Assembly (NCBI GenBank): GCA_012965075.1 | Contig: DTSY01000148.1 | Span: 1 to 21,129 of the forward strand | DNA: 21,129 bases | Origin: Gammaproteobacteria bacterium | Lineage (GTDB): Bacteria; Pseudomonadota; Gammaproteobacteria; Magnimaribacterales; Magnimaribacteraceae | Direction: 5' to 3' | Shown: positions 1 through 7,208 of the stretch, piece by piece | Numbering within the stretch: the stretch's first letter is position 1 | Layout of the letters: every line of letters starts with the position of its first letter | Translations under genes and position numbers: made by a program | The notes under the pieces: model-generated | The model's database searches: none | The model's input: the letters and a program-made list of their open reading frames with translations, nothing else | What the model was told of the DNA's origin: nothing

Positions 1-1
1 T

Positions 2-316
2 ACCCCTGTTTGGTTTGCTCAAGATGAAGATAAAAATTCTTTTTATGTTTTTTCTCATGGAGAAGCGGGTAAAGTAAAAAGAATAAGAAACTTTTCTTCG
101 GTGAAGGTAGCTACCTGTAACTTTAAGGGTAATTTGCATGGAGAGTGGTTAAGTGCTGAAGCAGAATTATTAGATCAAGAAGAGTCTATTAAATTAGGTT
201 ATAGGCTACTTCATAAAAAATACCCCTCTATGAGAATACTTGACTTCTTTTCTAAGTTATCGGGTAACTACAAAAAAAGACAGCTAATAGAATTTAAATT
301 TAAGGATACTAATTAA
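2..316 (+). CDS. PPOX-fold (Rv2061-like) flavin/F420-type protein, C-terminal part; 5' end outside window
   Basis: The frame is open from base 2 to a TAA at 314-316, giving 104 residues with the true start to the left of the window. A GTG at 101 is only an internal codon, because the homology-like text begins well before it. The opening TPVWF, the segment GKVKRIR and the following VATCNFKGNLHGEW match my memory of the split-barrel pyridoxamine-phosphate-oxidase-like family that includes mycobacterial Rv2061c. Such proteins bind FMN, F420 or related cofactors. The cofactor here cannot be read from the sequence, and the substrate is unknown. The gene converges on dapE with a 4-base overlap, so it belongs to a different transcription unit from the lysine genes. 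I am fairly sure of the fold family and unsure of the activity. Confidence 0.72.
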   Translation, partial: TPVWFAQDEDKNSFYVFSHGEAGKVKRIRNFSSVKVATCNFKGNLHGEWLSAEAELLDQEESIKLGYRLLHKKYPSMRILDFFSKLSGNYKKRQLIEFKFKDTN

Positions 317-1443
317 GTAAGAAGTTTTGTAATCACTTTTCCGTATATCTCTGTCAACATTTCTAGTTCTTCTATACTAACTGCCTCGTCTATTTTGTGA
401 ATAGAAGCATTTAAAGGTCCTACTTCTACGACCTCACTCCCAGTTGGTGCAATAAACCTACCATCAGAGGTTCCGCCCGCAGTGGACTGCTCTACTTCGT
501 TCACTCCCGTCACATTTGTTATGGACTCAATAGCGCAATCAATTAAGGTAGTGGATGTTGTCAGGAAAGGAGCACCACTGTCTTCCCATTCTGCGCTAAA
601 GTTTAGTTTGTGTTTTTGAAGTATTCCTTCAACTGCCTCAATGACGGTTTGAGAAGATATGGAGGGAGAGTATCTAACGTTAAGTTTTAAACTTAATTCA
701 CCTGGAATAACATTATGTGCTCCTGTACCTGATTTGATATTAGAAACTTGAAGAACGCTATCTGGAAATTGCCCACTTTCATCTGGCCATTGAAGCGCTA
801 CAATTTCATTTAAGGCTTCAGAACTTGTATGGATAGGGTTTTCAGCATTGTGAGGATAGGCAGCATGTCCTTGAATTCCTCTTATATTAATCTCACCATT
901 AATTGATCCTCTTCTTCCAATTTTTATTACATCCCCTAATCGTTTTTCTGCGGTCGGTTCACCAACAAGACACCAGTCTATTTTTTCACCTAGATCAGTT
1001 AAATATTTAATTACTTTACGTACCCCGTCTTTGGCAGGTCCTTCTTCATCGCTAGTCAGCATAATGCTAAGCCTCCCATTGGGATTAGGATTTTTCTTGC
1101 AGAACTCCTCGGCAGCGACTACGAAGGCAGCTACACTTCCTTTCATGTCAGCAGCTCCTCGTCCAAATAGTAACCCATCTCTTTCCGTTGGTTCAAAAGG
1201 GTCATTAGTCCATTTTTCTATTGGGCCAGTTGGGACTACATCAGTATGACCAAGCAGAGTAAGAGTCTTTTCACCTTTTCCGTAGGTCGCCCAGAGATTT
1301 GAGACTTCCCCAAAAGGTAAATGTTTAATAGCAAATCCTAATTTCTTAAGACGAGTCGCAACCAAATCCTGACAACCTTCGTCTAAGGGTGTAATGGATT
1401 CCCTCTTTACGAGTTCTTTTGTTAGTTCTAGTACTTCCGACAC
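313..1443 (-). CDS. dapE: Succinyl-diaminopimelate desuccinylase
   Basis: Hydrolyses N-succinyl-LL-2,6-diaminopimelate to LL-diaminopimelate and succinate in the succinylase branch of lysine and peptidoglycan precursor synthesis. It is a cytoplasmic, di-zinc M20-family enzyme of 376 residues, the normal length. Visible metal and catalytic residues are His66 in LLGHTDVVP, Asp99 in GRGAADMKG, Glu133-Glu134 in SDEEGPAKDG, Glu162 in VGEPT and His349 in ASIHKIDE. These line up with the ligands known from Haemophilus DapE. The TGGTSDGRF motif near 322-330 is also intact. The start is GTG, three bases after the dapD stop, so translation is probably coupled to dapD; no Shine-Dalgarno sequence is visible. 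The 3' end overlaps the convergent PPOX gene. Confidence 0.96.
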   Translation of the reverse strand: MSEVLELTKELVKRESITPLDEGCQDLVATRLKKLGFAIKHLPFGEVSNLWATYGKGEKTLTLLGHTDVVPTGPIEKWTNDPFEPTERDGLLFGRGAADMKGSVAAFVVAAEEFCKKNPNPNGRLSIMLTSDEEGPAKDGVRKVIKYLTDLGEKIDWCLVGEPTAEKRLGDVIKIGRRGSINGEINIRGIQGHAAYPHNAENPIHTSSEALNEIVALQWPDESGQFPDSVLQVSNIKSGTGAHNVIPGELSLKLNVRYSPSISSQTVIEAVEGILQKHKLNFSAEWEDSGAPFLTTSTTLIDCAIESITNVTGVNEVEQSTAGGTSDGRFIAPTGSEVVEVGPLNASIHKIDEAVSIEELEMLTEIYGKVITKLLT

Positions 1444-1446
1444 AGG

Positions 1447-2439
1447 TTAATTATTAGAATGTAATTCTTCGTTAAGATTAACTGTTTTCGGATTCGGCTT
1501 GCATTGAACAGCTCCAGTAAGAGAATTTCTTATAAATAGAAGATCGTCTTTATAAGAAAGTTCTGAGGCTTTGATCTCTTCTACCTTACTATTAGATTTG
1601 ATCATTTCTACTTTGGTTCCAGCAGTAATGTACAAGCCCGCTTCAACAACACACCTATCACCTAAAGGAATTCCAAGGCCTGAATTGGCTCCAAGCAGGC
1701 AATCCCGACCCACTGATATAAGTGTTTCATTGCCGCCAGAAAGAGTTCCCATGGTACTTGAACTTCCTCCAAGGTCACTTCCTTCACCAACAATAACCCC
1801 TTGTGAAATCCTACCTTCTACCATACTTTTTCCTAGAGTGCCTGCATTGAAATTGATAAACCCTTCATGCATTACCGTGGTCCCTTCACCTAGATAAGCT
1901 CCTAATCTAACTCTATGACTATCTGCTATTCTTACACCTTCTGGAACAACATAGTCTGTTAGGCAAGGAAATTTATCCAATGAATGAATATGTATAGCTT
2001 CATTATTAATCTTCTTATCAGAAAGAATATCATTAAGTTCTTTAGGGTCCTTAGGACCATCTGAAGTCCAAGCAACGGTTGGCATAAGAGTAAAAATATC
2101 TTCTAAATTAATTTCGTTTGGCTTTACTAGTCTATGAGAGAGAAGATGAAGTCTAAGGTAACAAGAAGGAACATCATTAGGAGGTAGTTTAGAGTCAACA
2201 AATACCAGTACAGTTCTTTCAGTCTCTAGTGATGAAAAGTTTTTAGATAATTTAGCAATATCTTGAACTAAGTCGCTTGGAATGGAGCTTGTAAAATTCC
2301 CTTCCCTATAACTAACTAACTCCTTGGCTTTGAGGGTTAGTTCTTCTGAAGGATTTATAAGATTTTTAGGATAAAAAACTTCAAGCCAATCTCCTTTGGA
2401 GTTTTTAGATCCCATTCCTATAGCAAACCAGTTAGTCAT
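1447..2439 (-). CDS. dapD: 2,3,4,5-tetrahydropyridine-2,6-dicarboxylate N-succinyltransferase, long form
   Basis: Transfers succinyl from succinyl-CoA to tetrahydrodipicolinate, the committed step of the succinylase lysine/DAP pathway. At 330 residues it belongs to the longer DapD type known from Pseudomonas and actinobacteria, not the roughly 274-residue enterobacterial type. The N-terminal MTNWFAIGMGS is typical of that long form. The C-terminal half (about 165-300) is a left-handed beta-helix of hexapeptide repeats, seen in the run GVRIADSHRVRLGAYLGEGT and in later repeats with GEGSDLGGSSS and GANSGLGIPLGD. It is followed at 3 bases by dapE, which uses the product after transamination. The aminotransferase gene dapC, found between glnD and dapD in Pseudomonas, is not in this window. 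A separate promoter lies in the gap upstream. Confidence 0.95.
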   Translation of the reverse strand: MTNWFAIGMGSKNSKGDWLEVFYPKNLINPSEELTLKAKELVSYREGNFTSSIPSDLVQDIAKLSKNFSSLETERTVLVFVDSKLPPNDVPSCYLRLHLLSHRLVKPNEINLEDIFTLMPTVAWTSDGPKDPKELNDILSDKKINNEAIHIHSLDKFPCLTDYVVPEGVRIADSHRVRLGAYLGEGTTVMHEGFINFNAGTLGKSMVEGRISQGVIVGEGSDLGGSSSTMGTLSGGNETLISVGRDCLLGANSGLGIPLGDRCVVEAGLYITAGTKVEMIKSNSKVEEIKASELSYKDDLLFIRNSLTGAVQCKPNPKTVNLNEELHSNN

Positions 2440-2479
2440 TCTCTTTCGTTAATAAATTATCTTTTTATTGAGCCGCAGC

Positions 2480-2507
2480 ATAATAGTCTTCATTCATAGG
2501 TAGTCAA
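2480..2507 (-). promoter_or_regulatory. Candidate sigma70 promoter for dapD-dapE
   Basis: On the minus strand TTGACT (2507-2502) is followed by a 16-base spacer and TATTAT (2485-2480); each box is one base off consensus. Transcription would start near 2473, giving an untranslated leader of about 34 bases before the dapD ATG. The -35 box is also one arm of a small dyad, AGTCAA at 2502-2507 with TTGACT at 2512-2517, which lacks a T-run and so is not a terminator. The 109-base gap between glnD and dapD is long for this window, which supports a separate promoter. No transcript evidence is available. Confidence 0.5.
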
Positions 2508-2548
2508 CTTTTTGACTCTCAATTTAGAGATTTAGACAAAAGAATGAT

Positions 2549-5161
2549 TCAGTGGTTTTTGGGGTCTAGAGACTCTCTTAACTCTGAAATTAATTTGTCC
2601 AATGCAGGTTTTTTAAGAAAAGGGGTCTCTTCTAAAGAAGAAATGCAAAACCTGTCTTCAGCCCTCTCCCCGTAAGTTGATATTCTTGCTTTTTTTATAG
2701 AAGCATTATTTTTAACAAACACACTACAAATAGAAGAAAGTAAGCCAGGACGATCAGCAGTTTTTATATCCAATTGCGTCCATCTATTTTTCATGTCATG
2801 ACTTATTTCTATTTTGGTATCTTTCTTGAGAGTCAAAAAGTGTCTTGGCATCTTCTTTTTTACTAGCTTAGGATTTAATTTTTCTTTTTCTAAAGAATTT
2901 ATAATTTTTGACTCTATTTCTTTTATTTGATCTTTACTTATTTGGAGAGGACCACCTTTTTGATCTGAAACAATAATATGATCTAAACAATAACCGTCTC
3001 TTGTTCCATATAGACCCGCGTCAAGAACACAAATACCTTGAGAATCCAATTCTCCAACTATAGTTCCTAGGACGTTTATTCTGTCTTTGGTATAGACCAT
3101 TAAAGAGTCTGTGCTAAGAGAGCTATTCTCATAGAAAAACTTAGCTACTGATTTTGTTTTCCTCTTTGTTATTATCAGGCTGTGGTCCCTGATTAATTGA
3201 GGTGGGTGACTTTCAAAGTAAGAAGGATAGAAATTTTTCCATAATTCCTTTACTTTTAATTGATATTTTTTGGGTATTGAAGTTATAAGCATTTCAGCTT
3301 CTGTTTTAGAAAATTTATTGAATTCTTCTTTAAAGTTAATATTGTTTAAAGTCTTGAAATATAGGTCATTTAATAAAGATTCATTCCAAGAATTCCATAA
3401 ATCAGGATTGGTAGCCGATATGTCAGAAACGGTTAAGCAGTATAGATAATTCAGCTTTTCTTCATTCCCAACTACTTTTGCAAAACTATTTATTACCTTG
3501 GGGTTACTCAGATCTTCTTTCTGAGAAGTAATTGACATCTTTAAGTGATTTTGAACTAACCACTCAATTAGGGCTGAATCTTTCTTTGCAAGCTTATGTC
3601 GATCACAGAATCTTTTAACAATTTTTGTTCCAAGTCCTGAGTGATCTTTGCCTCTGCCTTTACCAATATCATGATAAAGACCGGCTATGTATAGAATCTC
3701 TAGCTTGGGTAATTTTTTAGTTAATTCAGAAGCAAAAGGGTAAGTCTCTTTTGATGTTCCTAAGAATAATCTTCTCATATTTCTTAAAACTTGGAGAGTA
3801 TGGGCATCCACAGTATAGATGTGGAAAAGATCGTATTGCATTTGCCCTGTAACTCTTCCAAATTCTGGAAGATATTTTCCTAAAATTCCTAACTGCTTCA
3901 TTTGCTCTAACTGGGTAACCATGAGTCTTGGTGAACGTATCAGTTTCATAAAAAGATCAATGTTTCTTTTCTTTTTTCTAAAGGAAGAGTCGATTAGGCC
4001 TCTGTTCTCTTTCAATTTTTTTAAAGTATCTGAATGAATTCCAGTGATTTGAGGGTTTTCGCAAAGTTTTACAAAAACCTCTAGCATTAAAGAAGGACTT
4101 TTCTTAAAAGCCTCCAAGTTCTTCAATTCAATTAAATTATTCTTCACCCTAAAATCTTTGTCTTTAAGATTTACCTTTGATTTTTTTGGCCTAATAAGAC
4201 TTTCTTTAAATTTTTGGATAGTCGTCGCGTTAATTTCAGATATATTTAATGCAGATCTAAAATATCTATGCATTAACTTTTCAGCGGCTGCATTACTATT
4301 TTTAATGCTTGGAAATAGTTTTTTTGCTATGGATACTTGATAGTTTAATAACAATCTATCTTCTTCTCTTCCAGCCTCCTTATGAAGAATATATCTGAGA
4401 GTCCAGAGCCAAAGTTTACTTTTATTTAATTCTTTCCGTTCCGCTCCACTTAAAATTCTGTCTAAGTTTTTTAATCGATGATTCTTTCTTGAATAATTCA
4501 ACATTAACCAATTTATGACATGCATGTCTCTCAAACCACCTGGTGAAGATTTGATATTAGGCTCTATGTTGTACTCGGTGTTATCGAATTTATTGTGTCT
4601 TTGTTCTTGTTCTTTAAGCTTATTAAGTAGAAATCTTTCTTTTTTCCAAATGTTTTTCTTTTCTATTATTTGATTGGGTAGTAATTGCATATTCTCATCG
4701 CCAAATAAAAATCTAGACTCAAGTAAGTTGGTAAAAGCTTGCAGATCAGAAGAAATAATTTCTTCTTCTTCAAACTGACTCCTGACGCTATGTCCCACAT
4801 TGAGTTCAAGGTCCCAAAGTTGACTGATAAAAGACTCTATACCGTTGCGTCTATTTTTGTTTAGCTTTCCTTTATATAGAATTAATAGATCTATATCGGA
4901 ATAGGGATGAAGCTCTTGTCTCCCATACCCCCCAACAGCGAAGAGACTTATATCTTTTTTTTCAGAAAGATTAGAGGCTTCCCATATAGAAAAAATTAAA
5001 TTATCTGTATTTTGAGATCTACGCCTTAAGAAGTTCTGAATGCCTGATACTCCAGATTTTCTATTTTCTAACCAAATTGCAAACTCTTTATCAGCATTTT
5101 TACTTGACCTTAAAGAAGTTAGCTTTAACTCTTGTTTATTTAAAACTAGATTCGAAGACAT
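2549..5161 (-). CDS. glnD: Bifunctional [protein-PII] uridylyltransferase / uridylyl-removing enzyme
   Basis: Primary nitrogen sensor: adds UMP to the PII protein when glutamine is low and removes it when glutamine is high, thereby controlling glutamine synthetase and NtrB/NtrC. The 870-residue length is standard. The nucleotidyltransferase domain (about 70-220) has the motif GGYGR at 77-81 and metal-binding Asp89 and Asp91 in SDIDLLIL. The substrate-binding region SSPGGLRDMH is at 205-214. The HD hydrolase domain is seen at His454 and His497-Asp498 in LYHDIGKGRGKDHS. Two C-terminal ACT domains (about 689-760 and 796-866) would bind glutamine; the second begins with IKTADRPGLLSSI. The gene starts three bases after map stops, as in the conserved map-glnD pair. 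No PII gene is in the window. Confidence 0.97.
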   Translation of the reverse strand: MSSNLVLNKQELKLTSLRSSKNADKEFAIWLENRKSGVSGIQNFLRRRSQNTDNLIFSIWEASNLSEKKDISLFAVGGYGRQELHPYSDIDLLILYKGKLNKNRRNGIESFISQLWDLELNVGHSVRSQFEEEEIISSDLQAFTNLLESRFLFGDENMQLLPNQIIEKKNIWKKERFLLNKLKEQEQRHNKFDNTEYNIEPNIKSSPGGLRDMHVINWLMLNYSRKNHRLKNLDRILSGAERKELNKSKLWLWTLRYILHKEAGREEDRLLLNYQVSIAKKLFPSIKNSNAAAEKLMHRYFRSALNISEINATTIQKFKESLIRPKKSKVNLKDKDFRVKNNLIELKNLEAFKKSPSLMLEVFVKLCENPQITGIHSDTLKKLKENRGLIDSSFRKKKRNIDLFMKLIRSPRLMVTQLEQMKQLGILGKYLPEFGRVTGQMQYDLFHIYTVDAHTLQVLRNMRRLFLGTSKETYPFASELTKKLPKLEILYIAGLYHDIGKGRGKDHSGLGTKIVKRFCDRHKLAKKDSALIEWLVQNHLKMSITSQKEDLSNPKVINSFAKVVGNEEKLNYLYCLTVSDISATNPDLWNSWNESLLNDLYFKTLNNINFKEEFNKFSKTEAEMLITSIPKKYQLKVKELWKNFYPSYFESHPPQLIRDHSLIITKRKTKSVAKFFYENSSLSTDSLMVYTKDRINVLGTIVGELDSQGICVLDAGLYGTRDGYCLDHIIVSDQKGGPLQISKDQIKEIESKIINSLEKEKLNPKLVKKKMPRHFLTLKKDTKIEISHDMKNRWTQLDIKTADRPGLLSSICSVFVKNNASIKKARISTYGERAEDRFCISSLEETPFLKKPALDKLISELRESLDPKNH

Positions 5162-5164
5162 GAT

Positions 5165-5926
5165 CTAGAGATTTTCTTCAGATCTTTTTGTTAGTACCTC
5201 ATATCCAGTTGAAGTGACTGTAAGAGTATGTTCCCACTGAGCTGAGTTTCTCCCATCTTTAGTTTCAACCGTCCACCCATCTGATAATGCTTTGGTGAAC
5301 TTTGTTCCTAAGTTGATCATTGGTTCGATGGTGAAACACATGCCTTCTTTAAGTCTTAACCCTGTTCCTGGCTGACCATAATGCAAGACTTGAGGGTCTT
5401 CATGATAAACCTCTCCAATTCCATGTCCGCAGTAGTCCTCCACAACTGAATAATGATTTTTTTCTGCATGTTGTTGAATTGCATTGCCTATGTCACCTAA
5501 ATAAGCTCCTGGTTTTACTTTTTCTATGCCTTTATAAAGGCATTCTTGAGTAATCTTTACCAGTCTTTCATTATGAGGTTGGGTCTTGCCTACCAAAAAC
5601 ATCTTAGAAGTATCTCCATGCCAACCGTCTTTTTTTACAGTCACATCAATATTTAAAATATCTCCATCTTTTAAAATTCTTTGAAAATCAGGAATGCCAT
5701 GACAAACAACTTGATTTAAGCTACTGCAAATTGTTTTTTCGTAGCCTCTATATCCTACATTGGCAGGAATAGCTCCTTGCTCATGAACTATGAAATCATG
5801 ACAGACTTTATCTAGCTCTCCTGTTGATATGCCAGGTTTAACTAGTGGAGTTATCATTTCTAGAACTTCAGAGGCTAGCTTGCCAGCCAGTTTCATATTT
5901 TCTATTTGTTCAGATGTTTTTATCAT
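5165..5926 (-). CDS. map: Methionine aminopeptidase, type Ia
   Basis: Removes the initiator methionine from nascent proteins after deformylation, acting in the cytosol near the ribosome exit. At 253 residues with no N-terminal extension it is a classic type I enzyme. All five metal ligands of the pita-bread fold are present: Asp94 (NIDV), Asp105 (HGDTS), His168 (CGHGIG), Glu201 (TIEPM) and Glu232 (QWEHT). The substrate-contacting His76 is in VVCHGIP. In many gammaproteobacteria map lies divergent to rpsB-tsf; here the divergent neighbour is carA instead, so the local order has been rearranged. Translation signals before the ATG are weak. Confidence 0.97.
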   Translation of the reverse strand: MIKTSEQIENMKLAGKLASEVLEMITPLVKPGISTGELDKVCHDFIVHEQGAIPANVGYRGYEKTICSSLNQVVCHGIPDFQRILKDGDILNIDVTVKKDGWHGDTSKMFLVGKTQPHNERLVKITQECLYKGIEKVKPGAYLGDIGNAIQQHAEKNHYSVVEDYCGHGIGEVYHEDPQVLHYGQPGTGLRLKEGMCFTIEPMINLGTKFTKALSDGWTVETKDGRNSAQWEHTLTVTSTGYEVLTKRSEENL

Positions 5927-5951
5927 TTTTGAGATTTATTAATCTTTTAAA

Positions 5952-5980
5952 TAGACAGTACTAAGGTTATTTATTATAGT
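5952..5980 (+). promoter_or_regulatory. Candidate sigma70 promoter for carAB
   Basis: TAGACA (5952-5957), a 17-base spacer and TATAGT (5975-5980) point at carA. Each box differs from consensus at one base and the spacing is ideal. Transcription should begin around 5984-5990, about 100 bases before the carA ATG. That places an inverted repeat and a terminator-like hairpin inside the transcribed leader. The -10 box overlaps a TATAAT on the other strand that could serve map. Confidence 0.55.
5973..5978 (-). promoter_or_regulatory. Possible -10 box of map-glnD
   Basis: A perfect TATAAT on the minus strand, 47 bases before the map ATG, would start transcription near 5966. No convincing -35 box is found at 15-18 bases spacing (best is CTGTTT), so either the promoter is weak or needs an activator, or the hexamer is chance in an AT-rich spacer. 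It overlaps the forward carA -10 box, so the two promoters could not be occupied together. Confidence 0.3.
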
Positions 5981-5984
5981 GCGG

Positions 5985-6008
5985 TTTTAATGCCAAACAG
6001 CATTAAAA
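5985..6008. repeat. Perfect 9-bp inverted repeat at the carA transcription start
   Basis: TTTTAATGC (5985-5993) and GCATTAAAA (6000-6008) are exact reverse complements separated by CAAACA. The element covers the predicted start of the carA transcript and the -35 region expected for map. It could be a two-fold operator that controls one or both directions, or the first stem-loop of the carA leader RNA. It does not match the ArgR or PurR boxes I know. The repeat itself is certain; its function is inferred. Confidence 0.65.
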
Positions 6009-6088
6009 TTATAATTGCGAACTTCAGATATACTGCTGGTTCGCTTTTTTTTTATCAACTTTTATTTCAATTTTTAGGCTCCAAATAA
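5990..6088 (+). CDS. Possible carAB leader peptide, 32 codons
   Basis: An ATG at 5990 opens a frame that ends at TAA 6086-6088, one base before the carA ATG. It begins MPNSIKIII and ends QFLGSK. The frame runs straight through the hairpin and T-tract at 6017-6053 and is rich in Phe and Leu codons made of U. In the enterobacterial pyrBI operon, translation of a leader that crosses the attenuator couples UTP supply to read-through, and the layout here would suit the same logic. Against it: the ATG lies only a few bases from the predicted RNA 5' end, there is no ribosome-binding site, and an AT-rich spacer can carry a frame of this length by chance. Confidence 0.3.
   Translation: MPNSIKIIIANFRYTAGSLFFYQLLFQFLGSK
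6017..6053 (+). terminator. Rho-independent terminator or attenuator in the carAB leader
   Basis: GCGAAC (6017-6022) pairs with GTTCGC (6039-6044), and CAG (6025-6027) can stack inside with CTG (6036-6038) over a two-base bulge. Nine consecutive T follow at 6045-6053. This has the form of an intrinsic terminator for rightward transcription, yet the gene to the left, map, runs leftward. The only rightward transcript it could act on is that of carAB, so attenuation is the simplest reading. A relic of a lost upstream gene (dapB precedes carA in Pseudomonas) is the alternative. Confidence 0.6.
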
Positions 6089-6089
6089 G

Positions 6090-7208
6090 ATGAGCTTTGA
6101 TAAAGCCGTATTAGCATTAGCAGACGGTACAATCTTCTTAGGGAAGAGTATTGGCTACCACGGCGAGACCAATGGAGAAATAGTCTTCAACACTTCCATG
6201 ACTGGATATCAGGAAATTCTCACTGACCCCTCTTATGCCAGTCAGATTGTTACTCTGACTTACCCTCATATTGGTAATACCGGAATAAATTCTCAGGATG
6301 TTGAATCAAATAAAGTTTGGACTTCAGGCTTAGTTATTAAAAACCTTCCTATTTATGCAAGTAATTGGAGAAAAGAAAATAATCTAACCGAATATTTAAT
6401 TTCCAACAAAACTGTAGCTATTTCAGACATAGACACAAGGAAACTAACATCAATAATTCGTAATAGAGGAGCTCAATCTGCAGCTATCATGGCAGGAAAA
6501 AATGTTTCAGAAGAAAATACTATTTCTTTAGCCAAGAAATTTTCAGGTTTATCAGGCTTGGATTTAGCCAAAGAAGTAACCACTGAAAAATCTTATAAGT
6601 GGGAAGAAGGTGAATGGAGGAAAAAAGAGAGCAAGAAGAAATTTAAAGTAGTTGCTTTAGACTTTGGAATAAAAAAGAACATTCTTAGGATTCTTTGCCA
6701 AAAAGGTTGTGAAGTAACTGTTTTACCCGCAAAGACGACTTACCAAGAAATAAATAAATTTGATCCTGATGGTGTCTTTCTATCAAATGGGCCTGGTGAC
6801 CCAGAACCATGTCAATACGCCATAAAAACCATTAAAGAGCTAATAGAAAAATCTATTCCTATATTTGGAATATGTCTTGGCCATCAACTTTTATCTATAG
6901 CTTTAGGAGGCAAAACAGAAAAGATGAAATTTGGGCATCACGGGGCAAATCACCCGGTTAAGGATTTAAAAACTAATGAAGTCTATATAACAAGCCAAAA
7001 TCATGGTTTTACTGTAAAAGAAAATTCACTTCCAAAAGATGTAGTTGTTACTCATCGATCTTTATTCGATGGAACAATTCAAGGAATTACACATACAAAA
7101 TTACCTTTTTTTAGTTTTCAGGGTCATCCAGAAGCAAGCCCAGGTCCTCATGACATTAACTCTCTTTTTGATATGTTTTTAGAGAACATGAAGCAAGCTA
7201 ATGCCTAA
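6090..7208 (+). CDS. carA: Carbamoyl-phosphate synthase, small (glutaminase) subunit
   Basis: Hydrolyses glutamine and channels ammonia to CarB for carbamoyl phosphate, which feeds pyrimidine and arginine synthesis. The 372 residues comprise the N-terminal CPSase small-chain domain (about 1-150, with MTGYQEILTDPSYA) and a class I glutamine amidotransferase domain (about 186-370). The catalytic triad is visible: Cys262 in GICLGHQ, His346 and Glu348 in FQGHPEAS. The oxyanion-side motif LSNGPGDP is at 231-238. The stop overlaps the carB start by 8 bases, so the two subunits are translationally coupled. The spacer upstream carries a promoter, a palindrome and an attenuator-like hairpin. Length and motifs leave little doubt. 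Confidence 0.98.
   Translation: MSFDKAVLALADGTIFLGKSIGYHGETNGEIVFNTSMTGYQEILTDPSYASQIVTLTYPHIGNTGINSQDVESNKVWTSGLVIKNLPIYASNWRKENNLTEYLISNKTVAISDIDTRKLTSIIRNRGAQSAAIMAGKNVSEENTISLAKKFSGLSGLDLAKEVTTEKSYKWEEGEWRKKESKKKFKVVALDFGIKKNILRILCQKGCEVTVLPAKTTYQEINKFDPDGVFLSNGPGDPEPCQYAIKTIKELIEKSIPIFGICLGHQLLSIALGGKTEKMKFGHHGANHPVKDLKTNEVYITSQNHGFTVKENSLPKDVVVTHRSLFDGTIQGITHTKLPFFSFQGHPEASPGPHDINSLFDMFLENMKQANA

Noticed and set aside
101..316. Stand-alone 71-residue gene starting at GTG 101
   Set aside because: The same frame is open to base 2 and carries family-specific residues before 101, so the gene is truncated by the window edge.
1571..1897. Plus-strand 108-residue frame inside dapD
   Set aside because: It is antisense to the hexapeptide-repeat region; the Pro/Ser-rich repeats mirror the repetitive dapD codons.
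2465..2497. Ten-codon minus-strand frame (MNEDYYAAAQ) in the glnD-dapD gap
   Set aside because: It starts upstream of the predicted dapD transcription start, has no ribosome-binding site and no link to a hairpin.
6029..6034. TATACT as a carA -10 box placing the T-tract at the transcript start (codBA/upp-like slippage)
   Set aside because: There is no acceptable -35 box or extended -10, and the hexamer lies inside the hairpin stem-loop. The upstream promoter at 5952-5980 is clearly better.
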